Shown: piece by piece, positions 44,743-53,617 of the stretch | Position numbering within the stretch: the first letter of the stretch is position 1 | Layout: every line of letters starts with the position of its first letter | Source of the DNA: CAVPEW01 sp963703565 | Lineage (GTDB): Bacteria; Actinomycetota; Acidimicrobiia; Acidimicrobiales; VFJN01 | Length of the DNA: 64,000 nt | Direction: 5' to 3' | Assembly: GCA_963703565.1 (NCBI GenBank) | Contig: CAVPEW010000018.1 | Location: forward strand, 65,012 to 129,011 | The notes under the pieces: model-generated | The model's database searches: none | What the model saw: the letters and a program-made list of their open reading frames with translations, nothing else | Told to the model about the DNA's origin: nothing | Translations under genes and position numbers: made by a program

Positions 44743-46022
44743 TTGAACGGTCCTTCCGCGAGAAGATCGTGCTCGTGGGGGTGACCATCCCGCCGGCCGA
44801 CATCGACGAGACCGACGCCAGCCTGGATGAGCTGTCCCGCCTGGTCGACACCGCCGGGGCCGACGAGGTCGCCAGGATCGTGTCGCGCCGCGCCGCGCCG
44901 GACCCGCCCACCTACGTGGGCCGGGGCAAGGCGGAGGAGCTGCGCGAGCTGGCCCTGAGCACCGACTGCGACACGGTGGTGTTCGACAACGAGCTGAACC
45001 CGGCCCAGCAGTTCAACCTCGAGAAGCTGCTCGGGCGAACCGCCATCGACCGCACCGCGGTCATCCTCGACATCTTCGCCCAGAACGCGTCCAGCCAGGA
45101 GGGCAAGGCCCAGGTGGAGCTGGCTCAGCTGCGCTACCGGCTGCCCCGCCTGCGAGGCCGGGGCAAGGCGCTCTCCCAGCAGGCGGGCGGCATGTCCGCC
45201 GGCGGCGCCAGGATCGGTTCACGCGGCCCGGGCGAGACCCAGCTCGAGACCGACCGGCGGCGCCTGGTCCGCCGGATCCACAAGCTCGAAGCCGACCTGC
45301 GAGGCGTCGCACGCCACCGCGACACCCAGGCCAAGGCCCGCCGACGCGGAGCGACCCGCAACGTGGCCGTCGTGGGGTACACCAACGCCGGCAAGTCGAC
45401 CCTGCTCAACACGCTGACCGGCGCCGGCGTGCTCGTCGAGGATCGCCTCTTCGCAACGCTCGACGCCACGACCCGCCGACTCGACCTGCCCGGTGGGGAG
45501 GCGCTCCTGCTGACCGACACGGTCGGGTTCATACGCAAGCTGCCCCACGACCTGGTCGAGGCATTCCGTTCCACGCTGCGCGTGGCCGCGGAGGCCGACT
45601 TGCTCGTCCACCTGGTCGACGCCGCTGCCCCCGACCCCGAGGGCAACATCGAAGCGGTGCGCGCCGTGCTGCGGGAGATCGACGCCGATTCGGTGCCCGA
45701 GCTGCTCGCGTTCAACAAGGCCGACGTCGCCGACGTCGCCGCTCGGCGCCTCGCCGCCGCCCATCCGGGCTCGGTGTTGCTCAGCGCCGCCAGCGGAGCC
45801 GGCGTGGATGATCTCGTACGCTGCATCGGGGACCGGCTTCGGGCGATGACCGAGATCGTCGAGCTGACGATCCCCTACGACCGGGGCGATCTCGTGGCGC
45901 GCCTGCACCGCGAGGGCGAGGTGCTGGCCGAGATCGCCGACGACGATGCCTTGCGGGTCCGGGCACGCCTCGAGCCGGCCGCGCTCTCTCGCTGGGCGCC
46001 CTACCGCGGCCAGCGGTCGTGA
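44733..46022 (+). CDS. hflX: GTPase HflX
   Basis: 429 residues. The N-terminal HflX domain (LDELSRLVDTAGADEVARI, TYVGRGKAEEL, VFDNELNPAQQFNLE) leads to a glycine-rich linker (GARIGSRGPGETQLETDRR) and a G domain with G1 GYTNAGKST, G3 DTVGF and G4 NKAD. It binds the large ribosomal subunit and rescues or splits stalled ribosomes under stress. GTG 44733 overlaps dapF by ten bases; upstream frame over dapF is rejected. Its stop overlaps the aminotransferase start (GTGA). Confidence 0.95.
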   Translation: MSLIERSFREKIVLVGVTIPPADIDETDASLDELSRLVDTAGADEVARIVSRRAAPDPPTYVGRGKAEELRELALSTDCDTVVFDNELNPAQQFNLEKLLGRTAIDRTAVILDIFAQNASSQEGKAQVELAQLRYRLPRLRGRGKALSQQAGGMSAGGARIGSRGPGETQLETDRRRLVRRIHKLEADLRGVARHRDTQAKARRRGATRNVAVVGYTNAGKSTLLNTLTGAGVLVEDRLFATLDATTRRLDLPGGEALLLTDTVGFIRKLPHDLVEAFRSTLRVAAEADLLVHLVDAAAPDPEGNIEAVRAVLREIDADSVPELLAFNKADVADVAARRLAAAHPGSVLLSAASGAGVDDLVRCIGDRLRAMTEIVELTIPYDRGDLVARLHREGEVLAEIADDDALRVRARLEPAALSRWAPYRGQRS

Positions 46023-47156
46023 CCGGTCGCGGCTCCGGCGCAGCTCCCGGGGCGCCGCCCGCCTTCGTCCCGCCGCGGTACCCCTTCGACGGCCTGGGTG
46101 AGCTGGAGGAGATGGCTTCGAGCCTGCCCGGTGGAGCGATCGACCTCTCGGTGGGCACTCCGAGCGACCCGCCGCCCGAGGCCGTGGTCGCCGCCCTGGC
46201 CTCGTCGGGGGCCGAGCGCGGTTACCCGGCCTCGGTCGGCAGTCGCGCGTACCGTGGCGCCGCGGCCGGCTGGCTGGCCAGGCGACTGGGGGTGCACGTC
46301 GACGCTGACACCGAGTTGGCCGCGTGCGTGGGCACCAAGGAGTTCGTGGCGGGGCTGCCCCAGTGGCTGTCGCTGCGTCGCCCCGAGCGTGACACGGTGC
46401 TGTACCCGCAGGTCAGCTACCCCACCTACGCGATGGGCGCCGCCCTGGCCCGCCTGCCGCGCCGTGCCCTACGGCCGCTTCGACGAGATCGACGCCGCCG
46501 ACGCCAGGCGGGCGCTGTGCGTGTGGGTCAACTCGCCATCGAACCCGACAGGGGCGCTCGCCGACCTGGGCGCCGCGGCCGACTGGGGGCGTCGTCACGA
46601 CGTCACGGTGGCCTCCGACGAGTGCTACACCGAGTTCACCTGGGCGGGCCCGCCGGCGAGCATCCTCGAGCACGGCACCGCGGGCGTGCTGGCGTTGCAC
46701 TCGCTGTCGAAGCGCTCCAACCTGGCCGGAGCCCGGGCGGGCTTCTACGCCGGCGACGCCGACCTGGTGCAGTACCTGGGCGAGCTGCGCAAGCACGCTG
46801 GGCTGATGGTGCCCGGTCCGGTGCAGGCCGCGGCAGCGGTTGCCTGGGCCGACGACGACCACGTCGCCCTCCAGGCCAAGCGCTACCGGTCGCGCCTCGA
46901 GCGGGGCCTGCGCCTGCTCGACGCCTTCGGCGTGAGGGCCGAGATGCCCGGCGGCGGCTTCTACCTCTGGGCTCCGGCCCCCGGCGGCCACGCCTGGACC
47001 CTGGCCCGCACCCTGGCTTCGCGAGCCGGCGTGGTGGTGGCCCCGGGCGAGTTCTACGGTCCGGGGGGCGCCGGGCATGTGCGGATGGCGATGGTGTGCC
47101 CGGACGCGTCACTGGCGCTCGCCGAGGCCCGGTTGGGTATCGGCGAGCGCCAGTGA
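46019..47156 (+). CDS. DapC-like aminotransferase (N-succinyl-diaminopimelate type), frameshifted in this sequence
   Basis: About 378 residues after removing one extra C at 46457-46458 (CTGCCGC, expected CTGCGC, reading ARL-RAVPYGRF). It is a fold-type I PLP enzyme: substrate loop YPFDGLGELE, VNSPSNPTG, the Asp/Tyr pair in ASDECYTEF, and the PLP lysine in LHSLSKRSNLAGARAG. Actinobacterial DapC proteins have this pattern and convert succinyl-amino-ketopimelate with glutamate. The location between dapF and dapD/dapE supports the role. GTG 46019 overlaps the hflX stop. Other class I aminotransferase functions are possible. Confidence 0.82.
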
Positions 47157-47191
47157 CGCAGCAGGTATCGGCCCGCTCCTGGGCCCCGGGG

Positions 47192-48442
47192 CTAGAAGGA
47201 GATGGGGACGCAGCGGGGTCCGCGGACCTGACCACCGGTCCACGTCACCTTGTCGGGGTCCGACAGGGTGAAGGTCGGCACGTTCTCGAGGAAGGTCTCG
47301 ACGGCGACCCGCATCTCCATGCGGGCCAGGTTCGAGCCGAGGCAGCGGTGGATGCCCGAGCCGAAGGCGAAGTGCCGGTTCTTCTTGCGGTCGATGAGGA
47401 TCTGGTCCGCGGAGTCGAACTGCTCGGGGTCGCGGTTGCCGCCCGGGAAGTTCATGAGCACCTTGTCGCCGGCCTTCATGGGGCAGCCGTTGAAGTCGAC
47501 GTCCTCGGTCACGTAGCGGGCCATCGTGACAGGGCTGTACACCCGCAGGAACTCCTCCACCGCAGAGGGCATGAGGGAGGGGTCGTCGCGCAGGCGCTGC
47601 TGGTCCTCGGGGTGGGTGGCCAGGTGCCACAGGCTCGACGCGATGCCGCTCCAGGTGGTGTCGATGCCGGCCACCAACAGCAGGAAGCAGGTGCCGAGGA
47701 GGTGCTGGTCCGACATGGGCTCGTCGGTCTCCGCCTCGATCAGCATGGTGAGCAGGTCGTCGGGGCGGGTGCCGGGCTCCATCTCGCGCCGGGCGGCGAT
47801 CTGGCCCATGAAGTACATGGTCATCTCGCCCAGGGCGTCCATCGCCGAGTCGATCTCCTGGAAGCCGTTCTGGAGGGTGCGCACGACCCAGCCCGTGAAC
47901 AGCTCCTCGTCCTCGAGGGGGATCCCCAGCATCTGGGCGATGATCCGCACCGGGATGTGCCGGGCGTAATCGGCCGCGGCGTCGCCGTGGCCTTCGGAGA
48001 AGTGCTCCTGGATCAGCTGCTCGGCCAGGGCACGGGTGATCGGGGTCATCCGCTCGATGGCCGACGGCCCGAATGCCGGCAGGAGCAGGCGGCGAGCCCA
48101 GGTGTGCACCGGCGGATCGGAGCTGATCGGCGGCACCGGCATCACGTCGTTCACCGGCTCGTCGAAGGGCGAGATCACGATGATGTCGCGCGACGAGAAC
48201 CTGTCGGTGTCGTGCGCGATGTCGGTTATGTCCTTGTAGCGCACCGGGAGCCAGGTGCGCTGGCGGCGCTCGGTGAACGCGATCGGGCACCTGTCGAACT
48301 GCTCTGCCCAGCGCGCTTCGGGTTCGACCACGTAGTCGGGATCCATGATGTCGAAGTCGCCGGCCCAGTTGGTGATGGGGCCGTACTCCTGGACCCGATC
48401 GGCGCGGATCTGCAGCCCGGTGTTCGGCATGGTCTCGGTCAT
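47192..48442 (-). CDS. Cytochrome P450
   Basis: 416 residues, a soluble bacterial P450. The heme loop FGSGIHRCLGSNLARME carries Cys367. The I-helix oxygen-activation motif is LLVAGIDTTWSG, and the K-helix ExxR is EEFLR. Redox partners are not encoded nearby. ATG 48442 follows GGGGAG on the minus strand; the upstream extension to 48496 has no ribosome site. Substrate is unknown, although the early PPISSDPPVHTWARRLLLPAF stretch is typical of actinobacterial steroid- and terpenoid-type P450s. It is convergent with the aminotransferase (35-base gap). Confidence 0.93.
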   Translation of the reverse strand: MTETMPNTGLQIRADRVQEYGPITNWAGDFDIMDPDYVVEPEARWAEQFDRCPIAFTERRQRTWLPVRYKDITDIAHDTDRFSSRDIIVISPFDEPVNDVMPVPPISSDPPVHTWARRLLLPAFGPSAIERMTPITRALAEQLIQEHFSEGHGDAAADYARHIPVRIIAQMLGIPLEDEELFTGWVVRTLQNGFQEIDSAMDALGEMTMYFMGQIAARREMEPGTRPDDLLTMLIEAETDEPMSDQHLLGTCFLLLVAGIDTTWSGIASSLWHLATHPEDQQRLRDDPSLMPSAVEEFLRVYSPVTMARYVTEDVDFNGCPMKAGDKVLMNFPGGNRDPEQFDSADQILIDRKKNRHFAFGSGIHRCLGSNLARMEMRVAVETFLENVPTFTLSDPDKVTWTGGQVRGPRCVPISF

Positions 48443-48541
48443 GACTCTCCCCGTCGTTGCTTGCGGCAATGAGACATCAAACGCATCACATCTCAAACTA
48501 CCGCAAACGGACGTAGGGGTCGAACAACCCCCAGTGGGGGT
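48443..48541 (-). promoter_or_regulatory. Upstream region of the P450 gene
   Basis: A 99-base spacer, less GC-rich than its surroundings. On the minus strand it contains two TGATG copies within GTGATGCGTTTGATGTC, and GAGA/TCTC ends that make a weak imperfect palindrome. No clean -35/-10 pair was found. A regulator site is possible, unproven. Confidence 0.25.
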
Positions 48542-49819
48542 TCAGCTTCCCCGCCGGCCCCCGAGCGCCTCGCGAACGCTGGCCGCGGCCCGGCGCAGGC
48601 TGTCGTTGCCCGTCGCCGGCTGGCGACGGTCGAGCTCGGCCCGAGCAGCGTCGACGCGCTCGGCCACGACCCGGAGCTGGTCGCCGAGCAGGTCGAGCCG
48701 TCCGGCGAGGCGGTGCTCGAGGCCTTCCAAGGCGTCCTCGCCCCGGTCGGCTTCGGTCCCTTCGGAGCAGTTGGCGGCGGTGGAGGCACCCGAGAGCAGG
48801 CCGGCGAGCTCGCGCTGGCCTGCCAACACCCCTTCGATCGCCACTCCCAGCGCGGAGACCTGGCCGCTCAGCCCGGCGAGCAGGTCGGTTCCGTCGACGT
48901 CGATGCCGGCATCGGAAGGTGCGTCCGGGCCCGGACCGGAGGCGAGGGCCTCCAGTCGGCGGTCGAGCAGGCGGAGGAGCCCGGCCAGGGCGAGCTCGGT
49001 GCGGCCACCGACCGCCGCGGTCACCTCTGTCGCGACCAGGTCCGCGAACTGCGCGGCGATCTGGTCCGCGATCTCGGCGCGCACGGCATCGCGCACGGCT
49101 CGCATCAGCTCGCGGGGGTCGTCGAGGCGGGCCTGCATGCGGTCGACGGTGGCGCCGATGCGTACCACCGACGCGCCGCTGCGCGCCTGGTCCGAACCGA
49201 GGCGGGCGAGGTTGGCGCGCAGAGCCTCGGCGGCGTCGACGAGCGGGCTCAGCTCGGCAGGGGCCGGCAGGCGGGCCAGGTGCTCGCCGGCGACCCGTTC
49301 GACCCGGGCCTCGACCGCGTCGCCCACCGCGGCCGCCACCGGGCCGGCCAGGCCGGTCGGCACGCCGGCGACCCGGGCGTCGAGGGCCTCGATGCGCTCC
49401 ACGAGGCCGCCCAGCACGTCGAGGGCCAGCGACACGTCGGCGCGCACGGCCTCGTCGGTCGGCCCGGGGGTCGCGGGCGCGAGGGCCACGGCCATGAGCC
49501 GATCGACGAGCTCGTGGAGCTCGCCGATCCGCTCCGCCTGGGCCGCCAGCTCGACTCGCAGGTCGACAGCGCTCGGCGTCGGGCGATCGAGCAGAGCGTT
49601 GACCTTGATCCCCAAGGTGGCCAGCTCGGTCCTCAGGGCGGCGTCGGCCTCGGCCAGAGCGTCGATGCGGTGGGCGGCGTCGAGCACCGCGGTGTGAAGG
49701 TCGGGACCGATGTCTCGCAGCGCGGCGACGGCACCCGCGAGGTCGACCAAGGTGGTCCGGTCCGGGTCGACGACCGCGGTGCCGGCCGTCGCGTCGGTCG
49801 AGGTCGCGGAGTGGGGCAT
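48542..49819 (-). CDS. Alanine-rich helical/coiled-coil protein of unknown function
   Basis: 425 residues with no recognised catalytic motif. Long amphipathic stretches with heptad-like spacing run through most of it (for example LRDIGPDLHTAVLDAAHRID, LVERIEALDARVAG, AVRAEIADQIAAQFADLVA, LEHRLAGRLDLLGDQLRVVAERV). No signal peptide or membrane helix was seen. ATG 49819 is the first start after dapD (56-base gap, same strand), so it may share the dapD transcript. A structural or scaffold role is inferred only from the coiled-coil character. Confidence 0.6.
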   Translation of the reverse strand: MPHSATSTDATAGTAVVDPDRTTLVDLAGAVAALRDIGPDLHTAVLDAAHRIDALAEADAALRTELATLGIKVNALLDRPTPSAVDLRVELAAQAERIGELHELVDRLMAVALAPATPGPTDEAVRADVSLALDVLGGLVERIEALDARVAGVPTGLAGPVAAAVGDAVEARVERVAGEHLARLPAPAELSPLVDAAEALRANLARLGSDQARSGASVVRIGATVDRMQARLDDPRELMRAVRDAVRAEIADQIAAQFADLVATEVTAAVGGRTELALAGLLRLLDRRLEALASGPGPDAPSDAGIDVDGTDLLAGLSGQVSALGVAIEGVLAGQRELAGLLSGASTAANCSEGTEADRGEDALEGLEHRLAGRLDLLGDQLRVVAERVDAARAELDRRQPATGNDSLRRAAASVREALGGRRGS

Positions 49820-49875
49820 CGGCGCGCGAGCGTACCGGTGGCCTCCCGCGAGCCTGTGGACCCCGCCGGGCGGGA

Positions 49876-50919
49876 TCAGTTGGCGTGCAGCTCGGCGTTG
49901 AGCTCGACCTGGCGACCGTCGCGCGACCGTGCCTCCACGGCGCCGGTGAGGCTGTTGCGCCAGAACAGCAGGTTCGGGTGGCCGCTGAGGTCGCGTCCCT
50001 TGGCCACCGTGCCGTCGGGGAGCCGGATGCGCGTGCCGGCGGTGAGGTAGAGCCCGGCCTCGACCACGCAGTCGTCGCCGAGGCTGATCCCGATGCCGGC
50101 GTTGGCCCCGAGGAGGCAGCGGGCGCCGACCGAGACGATCTCGGTGCCACCGCCCGACAGGGTTCCCATCGTCGAGGAGCCCCCGCCGAGGTCGGAGCCG
50201 GGGCCGACGACCACCCCGGCCGAGATGCGGCCCTCGACCATCGAGGGGCCGAGCGTGCCGGCGTTGAAGTTGACGAACCCCTCGTGCATGACGGTGGTGC
50301 CCTCGGCGAGATGGGCACCGAGGCGCACCCGGGAGGCGTCGGCGATGCGGACGCCCGAGGGGGCGACGTAGTCGGTCATGCGGGGGAACTTGTCCACGCC
50401 GTGGACCACCAGCGGCGACCGCCCCGCAGCACGCGCTGCCAGGCGCGCCCGGTCGAGGCCGTCGAGGGGCACCGGCCCGGCCGAGGTCCACGCCACGTTG
50501 GCGAGCAGGCCGAACAGGCCCTCGAGGTTCGCGCCGTGGGGCGCCACGAGCCGGTGCGACAGGAGGTGCAGACGCAGCCAGGCGTCGTAAGCGTCCACCG
50601 GAGCGTCGGCCAGGCGGGCCAGCGTCGTGCGCACCGCCACCACATCCACGCCTCGGACCTCGTCTCGCCCGGTCGCGGCATCCACCATTGCGCCGAGCTC
50701 ATCGAAGCCGGGGTCGTGGGAGCCGGCGCCGCGGGAGGCTGCGTCGCCCGTGGCGGGGTCGCCGAGGCGGACGGTGCCCGGTGCGGCCTCGACGGTCGCC
50801 CCGCCTTGCGGGCCGGTCAGGACCGGGCGCGGGTACCAGACGTCGAGCACCGCCGCGTCGGGTCCGAGGGTGGCCAGGCCGACGGCGGTCGCTCCCGAGG
50901 CGACGAAGGCTGAGGGCAC
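49876..50919 (-). CDS. dapD: 2,3,4,5-tetrahydropyridine-2,6-dicarboxylate N-succinyltransferase, actinobacterial type
   Basis: 347 residues. The C-terminal half is a left-handed beta-helix with hexapeptide repeats (VRIADASRVRLGAHLAEGTT, GVVVGPGSDLGGGSSTMG, CLLGANAGIGISLGDDCVVE). The MHEGFVNFNAGTLG stretch is the acyl-acceptor region of the actinobacterial DapD family. It succinylates tetrahydrodipicolinate. GTG 50919 is taken over GTG 50922 because it lies exactly six bases from the TAGGGT -10 box (50926-50931). Divergent from dapE, which has a mirror-image start region. Confidence 0.9.
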   Translation of the reverse strand: MPSAFVASGATAVGLATLGPDAAVLDVWYPRPVLTGPQGGATVEAAPGTVRLGDPATGDAASRGAGSHDPGFDELGAMVDAATGRDEVRGVDVVAVRTTLARLADAPVDAYDAWLRLHLLSHRLVAPHGANLEGLFGLLANVAWTSAGPVPLDGLDRARLAARAAGRSPLVVHGVDKFPRMTDYVAPSGVRIADASRVRLGAHLAEGTTVMHEGFVNFNAGTLGPSMVEGRISAGVVVGPGSDLGGGSSTMGTLSGGGTEIVSVGARCLLGANAGIGISLGDDCVVEAGLYLTAGTRIRLPDGTVAKGRDLSGHPNLLFWRNSLTGAVEARSRDGRQVELNAELHAN

Positions 50920-50973
50920 CACGCCACCCTAGGTGGGCCGTCCATCTCGGCGGACGCCTAGCGTGGCGTGGTG
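50917..50973. promoter_or_regulatory. Mirror-image divergent promoters and start codons of dapD and dapE
   Basis: CACCACGCCACCCTAGG (50917-50933) and CCTAGCGTGGCGTGGTG (50957-50973) are inverted repeats with a single mismatch in 17 bases. Each arm contains a -10 box (TAGGGT or TAGCGT), a GGCGTG spacer and GTG start, so both genes would be transcribed leaderlessly from 51 bases of shared DNA. The symmetry would also suit one dimeric regulator. Confidence 0.65.
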
Positions 50974-52047
50974 CCCGGCACCGACCTGCTCGCGTTGACC
51001 GCCGAGCTGGTCGACATCGCCTCGGTGTCGCACCACGAGACGGCTCTGGTGGACCACCTCCAGGCCCGTCTGCAGGGTCGTGGCCTCGAGGTTGTGCGCA
51101 TCGGCGACGAGCTGGTGGCGCGCACGCTGCTCGGCAGGCCCTCGCGGGTGGTGCTGGCGGGGCACACGGACACCGTTCCGGCGCAGGGCAACGCCGGCGC
51201 CCGGGTCGAGGGCGACGTCTGCTGGGGCGTGGGGGCCGCCGACATGAAGGCCGGCCTGGCCGTGATGGTCGCCCTGGCCGAGGGGCTGTCCGAGGCGCCG
51301 TCCGAACCTGCCCATGACGTGACCTACGTCTTCTACTCGGGCGAGGAGGTGGCCGCGGAGCACAACGGTCTGGCCCGCCTGCTGCGAGAGCGCCCGGACC
51401 TGGTCCAGGGAGACGTGGCGGTGCTCGGCGAGCCGACCGGCGGTGCCATCGAGGCCGGCTGCCAGGGCACCTTGCGCATGGAGATCACCCTGCGCGGCAG
51501 CGCGGCGCACACGGCACGGCCCTGGGTGGGGCGCAACGCCGTCCATCGGCTGGGGCCGGTGTTGGGCGCCGTGGCGGGCTTCGAGGAGCGCCGCCCGGTG
51601 CTCGACGGCTACGAGTTCCGCGAAGCGCTGCAGGCGGTGTCGGTGTCGGGAGGCGTGGCCGGCAACGTCGTGCCCGATCGAGCGACGCTGACCGTCAACC
51701 ACCGCTTCGCGCCCGACCGCAGCCCCGAGCAGGCCGAGGCGGCGGTGCGGGCGCTGCTCTCGCCGGTCCTCGAGCCGGGCGACGAGGTGGTGCTCGTCGA
51801 TGTCGCCGCGGGGGCGCCCCCGGCGCTGGACCACCCCTTGCTGCGGGGTCTGGCCCGGCGCCGTGGGCTCGAGCGCCGGGCAAAGCTCGGCTGGACCGAC
51901 GTCGCCCGCTTCGCCGCGGTCGGCATCCCGGCGCTGAACCTCGGCCCCGGGGACCCGCTGCTGGCCCACACGGCCGCCGAGCGCGTCGACCGGGCCGCGC
52001 TCGAAGCCACCTTCGCCGTGCTGGCCGGCCTGCTGCACGGGTCCTGA
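50971..52047 (+). CDS. dapE: Succinyl-diaminopimelate desuccinylase (M20 family)
   Basis: 358 residues. Zinc ligands and catalytic residues are arranged as in M20 enzymes: LAGHTDTVPA (His, Asp), GAADMKAG (bridging Asp), SGEEVA (catalytic and ligand Glu), LGEPTGG (Glu) and the final LLAHTAAE (His). It releases LL-diaminopimelate for DapF. GTG 50971 is chosen over GTG 50968 by its six-base distance to TAGCGT (50959-50964). The GSAAHTARPWVGRNAVHRL stretch is the dimerisation-domain His region. Confidence 0.92.
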   Translation: MPGTDLLALTAELVDIASVSHHETALVDHLQARLQGRGLEVVRIGDELVARTLLGRPSRVVLAGHTDTVPAQGNAGARVEGDVCWGVGAADMKAGLAVMVALAEGLSEAPSEPAHDVTYVFYSGEEVAAEHNGLARLLRERPDLVQGDVAVLGEPTGGAIEAGCQGTLRMEITLRGSAAHTARPWVGRNAVHRLGPVLGAVAGFEERRPVLDGYEFREALQAVSVSGGVAGNVVPDRATLTVNHRFAPDRSPEQAEAAVRALLSPVLEPGDEVVLVDVAAGAPPALDHPLLRGLARRRGLERRAKLGWTDVARFAAVGIPALNLGPGDPLLAHTAAERVDRAALEATFAVLAGLLHGS

Positions 52048-52050
52048 GCC

Positions 52051-52069
52051 GCCCGGCGCCCCGCCGGGC
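52051..52069. terminator. Bidirectional hairpin between dapE and the protease gene
   Basis: GCCCGGCG (52051-52058), CCC, CGCCGGGC (52062-52069): a perfect 8-bp stem in the 33-base gap between two convergent genes. No U-run on either strand. Confidence 0.6.
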
Positions 52070-52080
52070 CGGGCTGCGGG

Positions 52081-53550
52081 TCAGTGGTCGTGGGACCCCA
52101 GCCTGCGGAGGCGATGCCTTCCGAGCAGGGCGAGCCAGGTTCCGACGAGCACCAGGGCGGCCAGCGCCAGCACTCCGGCGGGCGGTTCCGCACTGCTGGG
52201 CGCGTTGGGGCCGGCCTCGGTGGACGCCGCCAGCTCGTCGCCGAGCACGGGCGGCGGGCTGGTCGCGCTGGGGGGCGGTGCCGCGGCTGTGGTCGTGGGC
52301 GGCAGGGCCGGATCGGTGGCGGGCCCGGTGACAGGAGAGGGCGACGACGCCGTGGCAGGAGCGGAGCCCACGGCGCGGGCGGCGTCGACCCTGCCCACGC
52401 CGTAGACCGGATCAGGTCCTGGTCGGCCGAGGTCGTTGGCCGTGGCCAGGAGCCGCTCCACGGCGTCGACAGGCGAGCGGCCCTGGGCCAGCAGCAGGGC
52501 CAGCACACCGGTCACGTGGGGGGCTGCCATCGACGTGCCGGCCAGGCAGGCATACAGATCGTGGTGGTCGGCGCGCCAGTAGGTCGACAGCACGCCTCGG
52601 GGTGCACCACCCGTCGCGCAGTCGGCGTCGTCTCGTTCGCCCTCCCCGCCGGGCGCGGCGAGGACCCAGCGCCACTGGGCCTGGGCACTGGCCGGGCCGG
52701 CCACATAGGACGCTGCGCGGTCGTTGCGGTCCGTGGCGGTGACCATGATTGCGTGGCGCGTGGATGCCGCGCTCGACACGCTGGCGTCGTTGCCGGTCGC
52801 CAGCACTGGGATCACGTCGGCCTGCCAGGCCTCGTCGAGCGCGTCGCAGTAGCCGCATCCCGGGCTATCGACCCCGGAGACCTGACCGCCACCGAGCGAG
52901 AGGTTGATGACCTGCGCCCCGTGAGCCACTGCCCAGCGGATCCCGGCTGCGACATCGGCCGCGTCGCCGGTCGCCTGGCACTCGTCGCACCCGGCGTGCA
53001 GGCTGCGAACCACCAGCAGACGGGCGTCGGGGGCGACTCCGGCCACACCGGTGCCGTTGCCCGCCGCGGCGGCCACGATGCCCGCCACGTGCGTGCCGTG
53101 GCCGCTGTCGTCCTGGCCGGCCGATCCTCCGGTGCGGCAGCGTCCAGGGTCGCCAGCGGCGCCGATGCAGTCCGCCGCACCGACGATGCGGCCCCTCAGC
53201 TCGACGTGGTCGAGGTCGGCTCCGGAGTCCACCACGGCCACGGTGACCCCAGCCCCCGTGCTGAGGGCCCAGGCCTCGGGCGCGCGGATCCGCTCGAGGT
53301 TCCACAGCAGGCCTTCGACCAGAGCGGGGTCATCGGGTTCGAGTGACATGCCGGCTGGCCCGACGGCCACTGAAGGGCCGGCAAGCCGAGCCCCCGCCGC
53401 GGACAGGGGGCCGCCCGGTGGGGCGCTCGTCGCCACGGTGGCCGCCGCGACCGCGATCCACAGGACGGCCGCCACCGAGGCATGCCTCCGGGCTGCCGCG
53501 GGGGCAGTTGGCTCGACCGCTCGGCGTCGACGGCGGTCCGCGGCGTCCAC
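52081..53550 (-). CDS. Subtilisin-like (S8) membrane-anchored serine protease, mycosin-like
   Basis: 489 residues. Basic N-terminus and hydrophobic signal segment (VAAVLWIAVAAATVATSA, 26-43), then the S8 domain with Asp108 (VAVVDSGADLDH), His151 (GHGTHVAG) and Ser341 (GTSMAAPH); Asn255 (ATGN) is the oxyanion residue. Two Cys-containing loops (CDECQ; CGYC) suggest disulfides. A Pro/Thr/Ser-rich stalk and C-terminal helix (GVLALAALVLVGTWLALLGRH) anchor it on the outside of the membrane. This topology recalls type VII mycosins, but no ESX genes are nearby, so the link is not supported here. Confidence 0.9.
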   Translation of the reverse strand: MDAADRRRRRAVEPTAPAAARRHASVAAVLWIAVAAATVATSAPPGGPLSAAGARLAGPSVAVGPAGMSLEPDDPALVEGLLWNLERIRAPEAWALSTGAGVTVAVVDSGADLDHVELRGRIVGAADCIGAAGDPGRCRTGGSAGQDDSGHGTHVAGIVAAAAGNGTGVAGVAPDARLLVVRSLHAGCDECQATGDAADVAAGIRWAVAHGAQVINLSLGGGQVSGVDSPGCGYCDALDEAWQADVIPVLATGNDASVSSAASTRHAIMVTATDRNDRAASYVAGPASAQAQWRWVLAAPGGEGERDDADCATGGAPRGVLSTYWRADHHDLYACLAGTSMAAPHVTGVLALLLAQGRSPVDAVERLLATANDLGRPGPDPVYGVGRVDAARAVGSAPATASSPSPVTGPATDPALPPTTTAAAPPPSATSPPPVLGDELAASTEAGPNAPSSAEPPAGVLALAALVLVGTWLALLGRHRLRRLGSHDH

Positions 53551-53617
53551 CGACCAATGGTGACGGATCGGTCAGGTCGGCGAAAGACCCGCTTTGGTGT
53601 AGAGGCGGGGCGAGAAC

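Noticed and set aside
46019..48472. 817-codon frame running from the aminotransferase across the P450 gene
   Set aside because: After 46457 the aminotransferase continues in a different frame with all its motifs; the remainder is antisense to a clear cytochrome P450.
52081..53550. Type VII secretion mycosin
   Set aside because: Topology is similar, but no Ecc, ESX or PE/PPE genes lie anywhere in the window.
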